Notes: generated by a model from the sequence alone, not told the origin. A DNA stretch of 64,000 nucleotides from Plesiomonas sp051652165 (GCF_051652165.1 NZ_JBOFTR010000017.1:86913-150912); one strand, 5' to 3'. Positions 8,744 to 17,881 are shown, counted from the first letter of the stretch. Translations and numbers: made by a program.

Positions 8744-9432
8744 GCCGTGGTCACCAACAGATAACCGCGCCCTCGCAGGGTTTTAAACCAAGGTTGGCCA
8801 TCACTGCGCTCAGGCAATTTTTTACGCAAATTAGACATGTGCATATCAATTGAACGGTCAAACGGTGAAAGGCGTTTACCTAAAATGTCGAGACTTAAGG
8901 TTTCCCGCGAGATAATTTCACCAGGATGCTGAATTAACAGGTGCAACAGGGTAAATTCAGTTCCCGTTAAATCGAGGGCAGTATCTTGATAACGCACCTC
9001 TTGTCGCCCTGGATAGAGTGTGATCACATCAAAAATCAGGCTCTCGTGCCCCTTCTCTTCACTGCCACTGGCCCGGATAGTTCGTCGCAAAATAGCGCGA
9101 ATGCGTGCGACGAGTTCACGATCATTAAACGGTTTAGGCAGGTAGTCATCCGCACCCAGCTCTAGCCCCAGCACTCTATCTAACTCACTGCCGCGTGCAG
9201 TCAGCATCAGTACTGGCGTTGTGAAGTTCAAACGCAATGCCTTGAGTGTTTCAAGCCCGTTGCGTTTTGGCATCATAATATCAAGTAAAATCAGATCGAT
9301 ACTCTCATCTAATATATGCAGTGCTTGATCGCCATCATGTGCAATAAGCACTGAAAAGCCTTCCATTTCGAGCAATTCTGAGAGTAAATCGGTTAATTCG
9401 TGGTCATCATCCACAAGCAATAGTTTGGTCAT
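8740..9432 (-). CDS. cpxR: Envelope-stress response regulator CpxR
   Basis: OmpR-family regulator, 230 residues. The receiver domain (1-~120) has the acidic pocket DDD at 8-10, phosphoacceptor D51 (LILLDIMMPK) and K in PKPFND. The C-terminal winged helix (about 135-228) contains TGTEFTLL and the recognition region SPFDRSIDMHMSNLRKKLP. It forms an operon with cpxA, overlapping by four bases, and is divergent from cpxP with a CpxR box between them, implying autoregulation. Confidence 0.97.
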   Translation of the reverse strand: MTKLLLVDDDHELTDLLSELLEMEGFSVLIAHDGDQALHILDESIDLILLDIMMPKRNGLETLKALRLNFTTPVLMLTARGSELDRVLGLELGADDYLPKPFNDRELVARIRAILRRTIRASGSEEKGHESLIFDVITLYPGRQEVRYQDTALDLTGTEFTLLHLLIQHPGEIISRETLSLDILGKRLSPFDRSIDMHMSNLRKKLPERSDGQPWFKTLRGRGYLLVTTA

Positions 9433-9448
9433 ACTGTCCCTCCGCCTG

Positions 9449-9478
9449 ATATAAGGTATGCTATCCCCCGTTTGACAA
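9449..9478 (-). promoter_or_regulatory. Candidate cpxR promoter
   Basis: On the minus strand, TTGTCA (complement of 9473-9478) and TTATAT (complement of 9449-9454) are separated by 18 bp. The CpxR box lies just upstream. Confidence 0.55.
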
Positions 9479-9487
9479 CCATGTCCC

Positions 9488-9502
9488 TTTACATAGCTTT
9501 AC
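9488..9502 (-). promoter_or_regulatory. CpxR-binding box
   Basis: The minus strand reads GTAAA-GCTAT-GTAAA, a perfect match to the CpxR consensus GTAAA-N5-GTAAA. It lies between the divergent cpxR and cpxP promoters, about 50 bp from each predicted start point, so one site could serve both. Confidence 0.88.
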
Positions 9503-9602
9503 ACCACCTGACAACTCTTTGCATAGATACACCTACAATGCGTCTTACTGGCTTCACGAACAAATTTCCTCTCCCTGTTAAAATTATTAAAAAGGAAAAA
9601 CC

Positions 9603-10106
9603 ATGCGAGTACTGAATAAAGTAATGATTGCTTCTGTATTAGCACTGACGTCAGGTCTGGCTATGGCACAAACCACCGCAGCAACAACGACCGCTGCAAA
9701 TGGTGCTGCACCAGCAGAAAACACTGGCATGATGCATAAGCACCACATGAAAAATGGTGGGCATAAAGGAATGCATTGCATGGGTTTTAGCACCAAGGGG
9801 CTAAACTTAAGTGAACAACAGCAAGCACAACTACAAGCTCTGTGCCAGCAGCAAAAGCATCAGCCACGTATGGACAGTGAAACCCGTGCTGAAATGCATA
9901 AAATCATGACAGCTTCTAAGTTTGATGAAGCCGCAGCACGTAAAATGTTTGAAAAAGTCAATGCACAGCGTGTTGATAGCCAAGTTGAACAAGCGCGTAT
10001 CCGCAACCAAATGTATAACCTGTTAACCCCTGCGCAACAAGCCAAAGTTAACCAACGTTATCAGGCTCGTCAGCCTGTTGCTGCAACTGCACCAGCAGCT
10101 AACTAA
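9603..10106 (+). CDS. cpxP: Periplasmic CpxP/Spy-family protein
   Basis: A 167-residue secreted protein with a signal peptide ending near residue 22 (GLAMA|QTT). It has the two LTxxQ-type motifs of the CpxP/Spy family: LNLSEQQQ near residue 68 and LLTPAQQ near 140. Family members form cradle-shaped dimers that chaperone periplasmic proteins; CpxP also inhibits CpxA. A His/Met-rich stretch (MMHKHHMKNGGHKGMHCM, about 43-60) could bind metal, an inference. Position opposite cpxR with a shared CpxR box favours CpxP over Spy. AAGGA precedes the ATG. Confidence 0.88.
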   Translation: MRVLNKVMIASVLALTSGLAMAQTTAATTTAANGAAPAENTGMMHKHHMKNGGHKGMHCMGFSTKGLNLSEQQQAQLQALCQQQKHQPRMDSETRAEMHKIMTASKFDEAAARKMFEKVNAQRVDSQVEQARIRNQMYNLLTPAQQAKVNQRYQARQPVAATAPAAN

Positions 10107-10143
10107 GTTTTTGGTTATTCTACCAAATTCTCAATTTACATCC

Positions 10144-10178
10144 CACCTGCTGGCACGATGTCAGCGGGTGTTTTTTTA
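10144..10178 (+). terminator. Terminator of cpxP
   Basis: A 10-bp stem including G-U pairs (CACCTGCTGG / TCAGCGGGTG), 7-nt loop, followed by seven T. Confidence 0.88.
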
Positions 10179-10366
10179 TCTTTTCCCTTCAAATTGTGTT
10201 TAAAGCACCGGTTTTTATCCCCCTTATAGACTCTGTTTTACTGTGACGATTTCCTTTTTTAGAGGGAATGAGCGTGATTTTAAACGCGCAAGCGCAAACG
10301 GTTACGTCTGTTTTATGCTAGACTCGCAGCGTTTTTATTCATTCTCTTTTTGACAGGTTTCCCCTC

Positions 10367-11377
10367 ATGAAACGTGAATTAGCGATCGAGTTTTCCCGTG
10401 TAACCGAAGCAGCGGCACTGGCCGGTTATAAGTGGCTAGGGCGTGGCGATAAGAATATCGCCGATGATGCTGCAGTGCGTGCAATGCGCATTATGCTCAA
10501 TCAAGTTGAAATCGCCGGTGAAATAGTGATCGGTGAAGGTGAGATTGATGAAGCACCCATGCTGTATATCGGTGAGAAAGTAGGGACTGGTCAAGGTTGT
10601 GCCGTTGATATTGCGGTTGATCCAATTGAAGGCACGCGGATGACAGCCATGGGGCAGGCCAATGCGCTGGCAGTACTGGCTGTGGGCGAAAAAGGCACAT
10701 TTTTACGTGCCCCTGATATGTATATGGAAAAATTGGCAGTAGGGCCGGCAGCAAAAGGGGTGATAGATCTGAATTTGTCCCTGACTGAAAACCTGACCCG
10801 TGTGGCTGAAAAACTGAACAAGCCGCTGCATGCACTGACCGTTATTACACTGGCTAAACCACGCCATGACAGTGCTATTGCACAGATGCAAGCAATGGGC
10901 GTACGGGTATTTGCTATTCCTGATGGGGATGTCGCGGCCTCTATTTTGACCTGTATGCCAGAGAGTGAAGTGGATGTGCTGTACGGTATTGGCGGTGCGC
11001 CAGAAGGCGTTATCTCTGCGGCGGTGATCCGTGCGCTTGATGGCGATATGCAGGGCCGTTTGCTGGCACGTCATCAGGTAAAAGGTGACAGTGAAGAGAA
11101 CCGCCGGTTGGGTGAAAGTGAGCTGGCCCGCTGTGCAGAGATGGGCATTGAAGCGAATAGTGTGCTGACGCTGTCAGATATGGCACGTAATGATAATGTT
11201 ATTTTCTCGGCAACAGGGATCACCAAAGGCGATCTGCTTGAGGGTATTTATCGTCAGGGCAATGTGGCAACCACCGAAACGCTGTTGATCCGAGGTAAAT
11301 CGCGCACCATTCGCCGCATTAAATCTACTCACTATTTAGATCGTAAAGACCCAGAGATCTGCCAGATTATTCTGTGA
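10367..11377 (+). CDS. glpX: Class II fructose-1,6-bisphosphatase GlpX
   Basis: Dephosphorylates fructose 1,6-bisphosphate in gluconeogenesis; Mn-dependent. The 336 residues equal E. coli GlpX in length and align throughout. Metal and substrate motifs are visible: GEGEIDEAPML near residue 55, DPIEGTRMTAMGQANALAVLA near 85, and GIGGAPEGV near 205. In E. coli it ends the glpFKX operon; here it stands alone with its own terminator and no glycerol genes nearby, which points to a purely gluconeogenic role. The ATG agrees with the family start M-RELAIEFSRVTE. Confidence 0.97.
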   Translation: MKRELAIEFSRVTEAAALAGYKWLGRGDKNIADDAAVRAMRIMLNQVEIAGEIVIGEGEIDEAPMLYIGEKVGTGQGCAVDIAVDPIEGTRMTAMGQANALAVLAVGEKGTFLRAPDMYMEKLAVGPAAKGVIDLNLSLTENLTRVAEKLNKPLHALTVITLAKPRHDSAIAQMQAMGVRVFAIPDGDVAASILTCMPESEVDVLYGIGGAPEGVISAAVIRALDGDMQGRLLARHQVKGDSEENRRLGESELARCAEMGIEANSVLTLSDMARNDNVIFSATGITKGDLLEGIYRQGNVATTETLLIRGKSRTIRRIKSTHYLDRKDPEICQIIL

Positions 11378-11426
11378 TAATGCCGCAATGCGTTATTGAT
11401 GATAAGCAGTGTTGTTATACAATTAC

Positions 11427-11457
11427 AAAAACGGCACTCCATAGAGTACCGTTTTTA
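11427..11457. terminator. Bidirectional terminator between glpX and emrD
   Basis: A 13-bp stem with one mismatch (AAAAACGGCACTC / GAGTACCGTTTTT) and 4-nt loop. A and T runs on both flanks allow termination of both convergent genes. Confidence 0.85.
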
Positions 11458-11491
11458 TCGTTATGTCACTGCATATGAATGCAAAATAGTA

Positions 11492-12700
11492 TTAACCTAT
11501 GCGGCGAGCCGATAATGGCTGCTTTTGCTGGCGCTGACGGTAGACAATCAGTAACCAGTTCAAACCAATGAGTAAACCCATCAGTAACATCAACAAACCA
11601 AGGGTTGTTTGCCCTTGCATAGGCAAACTTGCAGAGAGCCACGTAGTCATGCCTGAGCCCATATTTTGTAAGCCCCCCACCAAAGCACCGGCTGATCCGG
11701 CCAACAGTGGATAAGGGTTGAGCGCCCCCGTCGTTGCCAATGGAAACAGCATGCCGCCTGCAAAAAAGAACATTGCTGCAGGAATCAATAGGCTATATAC
11801 AGTAAGAATACCGAGTGCACCACATGCCCACATTGCAAAACCAGCAAAGACTGCAGAGCTAACCCCAATCCACATCAATTGATGTAAGGTAAAACGCTTT
11901 TGTGAGGCTAACCATGAGCCTAAAAATGCTGCGGGTAAGGGGAGAATAAACAAGACACTGACCATCACCTCACTGAGCCCTAGCTCATTGCTCATCAATA
12001 CACCCGCACTGGCTTCAAAAACCGCAATTCCAGCTAATGCACAGACCATAATCAGCACATATCCCACAAAATCGCGCTGTTGTAACAGGTGTTTATACCC
12101 TTTAAACAGACTGGTTGTATGATTTTTTGCTGCTTCTGGTCGTGTTTCTGGTAGCCAACATGCCATGGACAACCATACTGCAGATCCTAATCCAAGTAAA
12201 AAGACAAAACAGGCTCGCCAACCAAAATGGGTGGATAATACCCCCCCTAATATTGGCGCGAGTAGTGGGCTGAAAATAACACCCATACTGATTAAGCTAT
12301 TCGCACGACGCAGCGGTGCCCCATCAAACAGATCACGTGGCACAGTACGGATCATGACACCCGCAACCCCTGTCCCCAACCCTTGGATCGCGCTGCTGGC
12401 CACCAGCAGGTCTAAATTAGGTGCTAAAATAGCCAATAGTGTACCGGCAACAAATACCAGTAAACCGGCCAGCACAACCGGGCGGCGGCCAATCCTATCC
12501 GACAGTGGGCCATAAATGAGCTGTGATAAACCATATGTCAGTAAATAGGCGGCCATCACCGCTTGTACTGCGCCTGGGCGTACCATTAATCCGGTTGCAA
12601 TTTGTGTCATTGCGGGCACATAGATGGTTTGTGTCATCTGCCCAACAGCCACTAACAAAATCAGCAAAAGCAGCATTTTGTTTTCGTTTATTTTCTTCAT
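11492..12700 (-). CDS. emrD: Multidrug efflux MFS transporter EmrD
   Basis: Inner-membrane proton antiporter of the major facilitator superfamily, DHA1 group, with twelve predicted helices in 402 residues. It aligns with E. coli EmrD from the start (LLLLILLVAVGQMTQTIYVPA) through the signature loop GPLSDRIGRRPV (about 64-75) to the C-terminal LFPLAT and GALVGGLQNMGSG segments. EmrD exports uncouplers and amphipathic compounds such as detergents. It is monocistronic, convergent with glpX. Confidence 0.92.
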   Translation of the reverse strand: MKKINENKMLLLLILLVAVGQMTQTIYVPAMTQIATGLMVRPGAVQAVMAAYLLTYGLSQLIYGPLSDRIGRRPVVLAGLLVFVAGTLLAILAPNLDLLVASSAIQGLGTGVAGVMIRTVPRDLFDGAPLRRANSLISMGVIFSPLLAPILGGVLSTHFGWRACFVFLLGLGSAVWLSMACWLPETRPEAAKNHTTSLFKGYKHLLQQRDFVGYVLIMVCALAGIAVFEASAGVLMSNELGLSEVMVSVLFILPLPAAFLGSWLASQKRFTLHQLMWIGVSSAVFAGFAMWACGALGILTVYSLLIPAAMFFFAGGMLFPLATTGALNPYPLLAGSAGALVGGLQNMGSGMTTWLSASLPMQGQTTLGLLMLLMGLLIGLNWLLIVYRQRQQKQPLSARRIG

Positions 12701-13108
12701 GTTTAATTGGCTTCAATTCCACTGCACAATGCCACCACAACGTAAATTGCAGTGTGAGCAATGCAGCGTATTATTCTGTGGATTAAGGGAAATAGTAGCG
12801 AGAAAAATGACTGGAAAGAGTCATGAGTGATACGATAACAAACCAGTGAGCCAGCTCACAACTTTTTGCACAAGGAAGCGACCCAGTCAGCGTACAGATA
12901 ACCGATCACCCAGTGGAATAAAATATTTACACTGTAGCCGGCTTGGGTATGATTTTAAGCTCACAATCGGTCTTGCATGCCCACTCCCCCAACTCGACAG
13001 GATCGGTTTGATACTGCAACAGGCAAGGTAAACGCATTGCTTTATCAACTGCGCACGGCATAATAAACATTCTATTAACATGGTGATGAAACCGGAGCAG
13101 AGGCCATC
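12701..13108. other. Intergenic region emrD to SufR-like regulator
   Basis: About 400 bases between divergent genes. It should carry both promoters, but no strong box pair stands out. No coding gene is supported. Confidence 0.45.
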
Positions 13109-13726
13109 ATGAAAACGGCAGATATTATTCTGCACCGGCTAAAAAGCCAAGGCGCGCTCAGTGCAAAAATGCTTGCGACCGACTTAGGCATGACAGCAAT
13201 GGGGATTCGCCAACACATGCAGCTACTTGAGCAACAGCAATTGGTACAATGGTCCGATCAACGGCTAAAAATTGGCCGGCCAACCCGCTACTGGTCACTC
13301 ACTGCCCAAGGGCATGCCACCTTTCCTGATCGCCATGCCGACCTTTCTGCCGGATTACTGATCAGCATCCGTAAACTGTATGGCGAGCCGATGCTCAACC
13401 AACTGATGAGCGAGCGTGAAGAGCAATTGTATCAGCAGTATCACGGTGCGCTCTTGCATGCCCAGACGCTGGAAGCCCGCCTGAGTGCACTGGTGCGGCT
13501 GCGCCAAAACGAGGGATATATGGCCGAACTGCACCCCTATGCCGGCGGATTTTTACTGATTGAACAGCACTGCCCGATCTGTTCTGCCGCCAGTGCGTGT
13601 CAGGCCTTATGTACCAGTGAACTACACTTATTTCAGCGCCTGCTCGGTGAACCTTATCAGGTTGAACGTATCGAACATATTGTTGGCGGAGACCGCCGCT
13701 GTGCCTATGCTATTTCAGCCCGTTGA
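13109..13726 (+). CDS. SufR-like iron-sulfur transcriptional regulator
   Basis: A 205-residue regulator with an N-terminal winged helix-turn-helix (about 5-70; SAKMLATDLGMTAMGIRQHM, then IGRPTRYWSLT as the wing). The C-terminal half has clustered cysteines C155, C158, C164 and C168 plus C198. This arrangement recalls SufR and related DeoR/ArsR-like regulators that hold an Fe-S cluster. It is 104 bases upstream of fpr, in the same direction, so it may control the reductase; that link is inference. AGAGG precedes the ATG. No E. coli gene at the fpr locus corresponds to it. Confidence 0.75.
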   Translation: MKTADIILHRLKSQGALSAKMLATDLGMTAMGIRQHMQLLEQQQLVQWSDQRLKIGRPTRYWSLTAQGHATFPDRHADLSAGLLISIRKLYGEPMLNQLMSEREEQLYQQYHGALLHAQTLEARLSALVRLRQNEGYMAELHPYAGGFLLIEQHCPICSAASACQALCTSELHLFQRLLGEPYQVERIEHIVGGDRRCAYAISAR

Positions 13727-13830
13727 TACAACAACGCTGATATCTGTATAGGCATAGATGGATATCCTGATAAATAAAGTCATATCCGAATAAAAACAAT
13801 ATATTGAGCAACACACAGAAGGTATACAGC

Positions 13831-14577
13831 ATGACAGAGTGGGTTCAAGGCCGCGTCAGTAAAATCGAACACTGGACCAATCGCCTGTTTTCGCTGCACG
13901 TCCGCGCAGCGGTTGCACCGTTTAAAGCCGGCCAGTTCACCAAGCTGGCGCTCGATATTCAGGGTGAACGGGTACAGCGCGCATACTCGTATGTGAATGC
14001 TCCCGACAGCGATGATCTGATTTTTTATGTGATCCAAGTGCCCGAAGGCAAACTCTCTGGTGCGTTACAGCAGCTACAGGTGGGGGATAATGTCTGGCTG
14101 ACAGCACAGGCCAACGGTTTTTTTGTGCTTGATGAGCTACCACCGACCCGTGATTTATGGATGATCGCTACCGGTACGGCCATTGGCCCGTATTTATCAA
14201 TGCTGGCACAACCCTTACAACTTGAGTCTATTGGCCATATCCGCCTGATCCATGCCGTGCGCCAACAGTCAGATCTCAGCTACTGGTCACAGATGCAGGC
14301 GTTGGAGGCTGAATATGCCGGAAAATTACGCTGCCTGAGTGTAGTGAGCCGTGAGGCAAATCCTGATGGATTAGAGGGGCGAATTCCGGCGCTATTAACC
14401 TCAGGTGCACTAGAGCAAAAAGCGCAATTAGCTATTACGGCCGAACATTCACACATTATGCTGTGCGGAAACCCACAAATGGTGCGCGATACCCAGCAAA
14501 CGCTGATCAACAGCTTTAACTTGCAAAAACATCTACGCCGTAAACCCGGCCAGATCACCTGTGAGCATTACTGGTAA
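13831..14577 (+). CDS. fpr: Ferredoxin/flavodoxin--NADP+ reductase
   Basis: FAD enzyme that transfers electrons from NADPH to flavodoxin or ferredoxin, supporting radical-SAM enzymes and oxidative-stress defence. 248 residues from the ATG at 13831, the E. coli length, preceded by AGAAGG; the frame is open from a TTG nine codons earlier. FAD-binding RAYSYVNAP is near residue 50, the NADP-binding ATGTAIGPYLS near 115, and the C-terminus ends in EHYW with the aromatic residue that stacks on FAD. In E. coli fpr and yiiR are also close neighbours. Confidence 0.97.
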   Translation: MTEWVQGRVSKIEHWTNRLFSLHVRAAVAPFKAGQFTKLALDIQGERVQRAYSYVNAPDSDDLIFYVIQVPEGKLSGALQQLQVGDNVWLTAQANGFFVLDELPPTRDLWMIATGTAIGPYLSMLAQPLQLESIGHIRLIHAVRQQSDLSYWSQMQALEAEYAGKLRCLSVVSREANPDGLEGRIPALLTSGALEQKAQLAITAEHSHIMLCGNPQMVRDTQQTLINSFNLQKHLRRKPGQITCEHYW

Positions 14578-14699
14578 GTAAAACACCCGCGTAATCTGTT
14601 CAATGCACAGACGCGGCACGGTAACAACCCAATACCGTGCCGCGCGCTATAATAAAACGTCATCAGTTTGAAACGATTACCGTCAATTAGCCCGCAACA

Positions 14700-15113
14700 C
14701 TAGCGGCGAAAACGCACCGGTTGCGGAACATCACCATACTGATTACGGTCTGGCTGACCACGAAACAGCCCACAATCAAGGGCAAAAATCACCAGTACGA
14801 ACAGCGGCATAAAACGGGCAATCGCCCACTGCCACAGCGGTTCGGTTAAATACGGGCCAATTCCCGGAAAAAACACCGGAATAATCAACAGTGCCGCAAA
14901 CCAGCCGGGTTTACCCCTGTCGTGTAGACGCTTGACCAAGACCGCCAGCATCGGCCACAGCAGCACTATCACTACCGCACTGACCGCATTGGTGTAACCG
15001 TCAAGCAACCAGGTTGCCAGCATCAACAGCAGCAGACAAATGCCCATTCCCTGCCAAAAGCCTTGGCGCAATAATCGCCCCCGAAAAGAAAATAACCATA
15101 CATAAAGCGGCAT
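14700..15113 (-). CDS. yiiR: DUF805 inner-membrane protein, YiiR-like
   Basis: A small membrane protein of the DUF805 family with about four hydrophobic segments in 137 residues. It has the family hallmarks: a Phe-Arg-Gly-Arg turn near the N-terminus (LFSFRGRLLRQGFW) and VKRLHDRGKPGW in the middle. The chosen ATG at 15113 follows AAGGTG at six bases and aligns with E. coli YiiR (M-L--WLFSFKGR); the frame is open to about 15158, which would add 15 unlikely residues. The tpiA-yiiR-fpr-glpX region of E. coli is rearranged here. Function unknown. Confidence 0.85.
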   Translation of the reverse strand: MPLYVWLFSFRGRLLRQGFWQGMGICLLLLMLATWLLDGYTNAVSAVVIVLLWPMLAVLVKRLHDRGKPGWFAALLIIPVFFPGIGPYLTEPLWQWAIARFMPLFVLVIFALDCGLFRGQPDRNQYGDVPQPVRFRR

Positions 15114-15462
15114 AAATACACCTTGTCGCGGCAAAGTAGAGTACATAGTATCCTGCATCCTGACTTAAATCGCAGCAGTAAAATCACGTTAGTGTGATGT
15201 CACATTCTGTCTTAGCCACTGTTTTTTGTGCACGATCTTTTACCAGCCATCCGCTTATTGCTTGCACTGCCTGTACCGTATTTGTTGTCAACCACTCAAG
15301 GTTATGTAATCGGATTTAGCCTGCATGACGAGCTCTCTCCTACATATCCGTCACCTATATTGGTTTACAGTAGATAAGGTAAGTGCTATGCATATTAATC
15401 TGCTCTTTTTGGTTGTTGAACCTTAGTTTCCAATACATGCCGTTATCTAAAGGAGATGAATA
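15114..15462. other. Intergenic region yiiR to gst
   Basis: About 350 bases between divergent genes. Promoters for both are expected. Only a strong ribosome site (AAAGGAGATG) just before 15463 can be pointed to. Confidence 0.45.
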
Positions 15463-16068
15463 ATGAAACTGTTCTATACCCCTGGCGCTTGTTCAATGTC
15501 TCCACACATTGTGCTCAATGAACTTGCACTTCCTCACAGTATTGAAAAAGTTGACTTACGCTCAAAACTGACTGAGCACGGCACTGATTTTCTGACCATC
15601 AATCCCAAAGGGCAAATTCCTACTCTAGTGCTTGATGATGGCTCTATACTGACCGAAGGGGTAGCGATTGTGCAGTATTTGGCCGATCAACGCCCAAACA
15701 ACCCACTGACACCGGCGGCAGGCAGTCGTGCTCACTATCATCTGCTCGAATGTTTAAACTATGTTGCGACCGAGCTGCACAAAACCTGGGGCAGCCTGTT
15801 CAATCCGGCGATGCCAGCCGAATGGCGTGAAGTCGTACTAACCCGCATTCAGGGGCAACTGGCCTATTTAGATCAGCAGTTTTCCCAGCAAGAGTATGTT
15901 ACTGGTGCAACCTTCTCGATAGCCGATGCCTATATGTTTACCGTTCTTGGCTGGGCAACACCGCTGAAAATTGATTTTGCTCCGTATCCACATGTACAAG
16001 CGTATCTTGCCCGTATCGGCGCGCGTCCGGCTGTACAGCAAACACTCAAAGCCGAAGGGCTGATTTAA
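15463..16068 (+). CDS. gstA: Glutathione S-transferase, beta class
   Basis: Cytosolic enzyme that conjugates glutathione to electrophiles. 201 residues: thioredoxin-like N-domain (1-~80) with the beta-class cysteine C10 in FYTPGACSMSPH and the glutathione-binding NPKGQIPTL / LTEGVAIVQYLAD, then an all-helical C-domain with FSIADAYMFTVLGW. It aligns end to end with E. coli GstA, ending in AEGLI versus AEGLK. A strong AAAGGAG ribosome site precedes the ATG. It is monocistronic with a strong terminator. Confidence 0.93.
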   Translation: MKLFYTPGACSMSPHIVLNELALPHSIEKVDLRSKLTEHGTDFLTINPKGQIPTLVLDDGSILTEGVAIVQYLADQRPNNPLTPAAGSRAHYHLLECLNYVATELHKTWGSLFNPAMPAEWREVVLTRIQGQLAYLDQQFSQQEYVTGATFSIADAYMFTVLGWATPLKIDFAPYPHVQAYLARIGARPAVQQTLKAEGLI

Positions 16069-16110
16069 CCACCGTTGGGTGGCTAACAGCCACTCATTTT
16101 CGTTAACAAA

Positions 16111-16147
16111 ACGCCCCTGAGCAGCCATGCTACTCAGGGGCGTTTTT
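16111..16147. terminator. Bidirectional terminator between gst and asnA
   Basis: An 11-bp perfect stem ACGCCCCTGAG / CTCAGGGGCGT, 11-nt loop, with T5 on the plus strand and a T-rich tail on the minus strand. Confidence 0.92.
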
Positions 16148-16196
16148 ATACCGACGGGTTGATACCGAACGGTTCAGAAAGAGGAATGATGTCAGA

Positions 16197-17189
16197 TCAC
16201 AATAGCCCGCTCACTTTATGGTGTAACGCGCTCGGCCAGACACCGCACTGCACCTGCCCGATATGTGGGCGTTGCAATAACAGCATAGTCAGCCGCGATT
16301 GCCCGATGCCGCCACCGATAGTTTGCGGCATCGCGCCCTGCAACAGGTTCTGATGCCATGTTTGACTTAAACGTGCCTCATCACCGGTTAAGGCTAACTG
16401 ATGTTGCAGTGCGGCCGCATCGACCCGAATCCCCATTGATGACAGCTCAAGCACATCATCCAGCACAGGGTTCCACACCAAAATATCACCGTTTAAACCG
16501 GCCAAGCCCTCAACTCCCGCAGAGCTCCAGTCATCATAATCTGGCGCGCGACAGTCATGTGCCTCGCCATTTGACAACGCCCCGCCGATGCCTATCAGGA
16601 ATACCGCACCCCACTCTTTGGCAATCGCCCGCTCACGCTCTTTGGCACTGAGCTGCGGGTAACGTTGTAACAGTTGCTCGCTGTGTATAAATTGGATTTC
16701 AGCGGGCAGGAATGGTGTTAACCCATACTCAGCACACACAGCCCGTTCAGTTTGCTTAATCGCACGGTAAATATGTTGCACTGTCTGTTGCAGATAGGCC
16801 GGTGTACGATCTTCTACCAACATGACGCGTTCCCAATCCCACTGATCAACATACACAGAGTGAATGGCGGATAAGTGCTCTTCATCAGGGCGCAGTGCCT
16901 TCATGTGCGTGAAGATCCCCTCTCCGGCCTGAAAGCCGTAGCGCCCTAGTGTATGGCGCTTCCATTTTGCCAATGAATGCACCACTTCAAATTGTGCTTG
17001 TGGCAAGGTTTTGACCTTCACTTGCACGGCCTGCTCACTGCCCGACAAGTTATCCTGAATGCCATCACCCACTTGGCTCAAAATAGGCCCTTGCACTTCC
17101 ACCAGATCAAGGTGCTGTGCCAGTTGATCGGAAAAGTAGGTTTTTACAAAGCTGATTTGCTGCTGGCGCTGGATAAATTCTCTGCTCAT
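16197..17189 (-). CDS. asnA: Aspartate--ammonia ligase
   Basis: Makes asparagine from aspartate, ammonia and ATP. The 330 residues equal the E. coli length. Class II aminoacyl-tRNA-synthetase-like motifs are visible: GDGIQDNLSGSEQAV near residue 45, SLAKWKRHTLG near 73, and the C-terminal GGGIGQSRLTMLLL motif 3. AAGAAGAG lies just upstream of the ATG. It is divergent from asnC, the asparagine-responsive regulator, with 226 bases between them, as in E. coli. Confidence 0.98.
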   Translation of the reverse strand: MSREFIQRQQQISFVKTYFSDQLAQHLDLVEVQGPILSQVGDGIQDNLSGSEQAVQVKVKTLPQAQFEVVHSLAKWKRHTLGRYGFQAGEGIFTHMKALRPDEEHLSAIHSVYVDQWDWERVMLVEDRTPAYLQQTVQHIYRAIKQTERAVCAEYGLTPFLPAEIQFIHSEQLLQRYPQLSAKERERAIAKEWGAVFLIGIGGALSNGEAHDCRAPDYDDWSSAGVEGLAGLNGDILVWNPVLDDVLELSSMGIRVDAAALQHQLALTGDEARLSQTWHQNLLQGAMPQTIGGGIGQSRLTMLLLQRPHIGQVQCGVWPSALHHKVSGLL

Positions 17190-17329
17190 GATACGGCTCT
17201 TCTTCTGTTATTGCCGGTCTGCTGACCCGTCAAAAAAGGTGGATATCGCGCTAACAGAGCCATGCATATCATTTGCTCCTGCGCCTCATTGTTTTTGATT
17301 CTTCAACAAAACCACTCTACAATTCAATA

Positions 17330-17393
17330 TTCATTAATAAAAATAACCATTACATGTGATTATCGCTAAAAAAATAGCATCATATTTAATGAA
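17330..17393. promoter_or_regulatory. Inverted repeat in asnA/asnC control region
   Basis: TTCATTAA at 17330-17337 and TTAATGAA at 17386-17393 form an 8-bp inverted repeat between the divergent genes. It could be part of an AsnC-binding region, but no defined AsnC consensus was applied. Confidence 0.3.
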
Positions 17394-17415
17394 TCAATAA
17401 TTAAAGGCGGTAAAA

Positions 17416-17877
17416 ATGGGTGAAAATTACCGAATCGATAATCTGGATAAATCGATATTAAGTGCATTAATGGATAATGCGCGCACTTCGTATGCTGAAC
17501 TGGCCAAGCGTTTTGGGGTCAGCGCCGGTACAATTCATGTGCGGGTAGAGAAGATGAAAGAGGCCGGAATCATTGAGGGAACACGAGTACAAGTTAGCGC
17601 CAAACGGCTGGGCTATGATGTCTGCTGTTTTATCGGTATTAATCTGAAAAGCGCCAAAGATTACCCCTCGGCACTGAGCAAATTACGCGATCTTGATGAA
17701 GTTGTTGAAGCCTATTATACCACCGGTAACTACAGCATTTTTATCAAGGTGATGACCCGCTCAATTGATGAGTTACAGCATGTGCTGGTCAATAAAATTC
17801 AGAATATTGATGAAATTCAGTCAACAGAAACGCTGATCTCACTGCAAAACCCCATTTTACGTGATGTTCAACCTTAA
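17416..17877 (+). CDS. asnC: Lrp/AsnC-family regulator AsnC
   Basis: A 153-residue feast/famine regulator (E. coli AsnC 152). The N-terminal helix-turn-helix (about 20-50, LAKRFGVSAGTIHVRVEKMKE) is followed by a RAM effector domain (about 65-150). AsnC activates asnA and represses itself, and asparagine blocks the activation. GGCGG precedes the ATG. The gene order and divergence from asnA match E. coli. Confidence 0.96.
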   Translation: MGENYRIDNLDKSILSALMDNARTSYAELAKRFGVSAGTIHVRVEKMKEAGIIEGTRVQVSAKRLGYDVCCFIGINLKSAKDYPSALSKLRDLDEVVEAYYTTGNYSIFIKVMTRSIDELQHVLVNKIQNIDEIQSTETLISLQNPILRDVQP

Positions 17878-17881
17878 TTTG

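Noticed and set aside
10367..10385. TGAAACGTGAATTA at the glpX start, resembling a Cra operator
   Set aside because: It coincides with the conserved coding sequence MKREL and only half of the operator matches.
12729..12830. Short plus-strand frame with a C-x2-C-x5-C pattern resembling the N-terminus of FNR-type regulators
   Set aside because: No ribosome site, only ~33 codons, and it lies in a divergent promoter region; the cysteine pattern can arise by chance.
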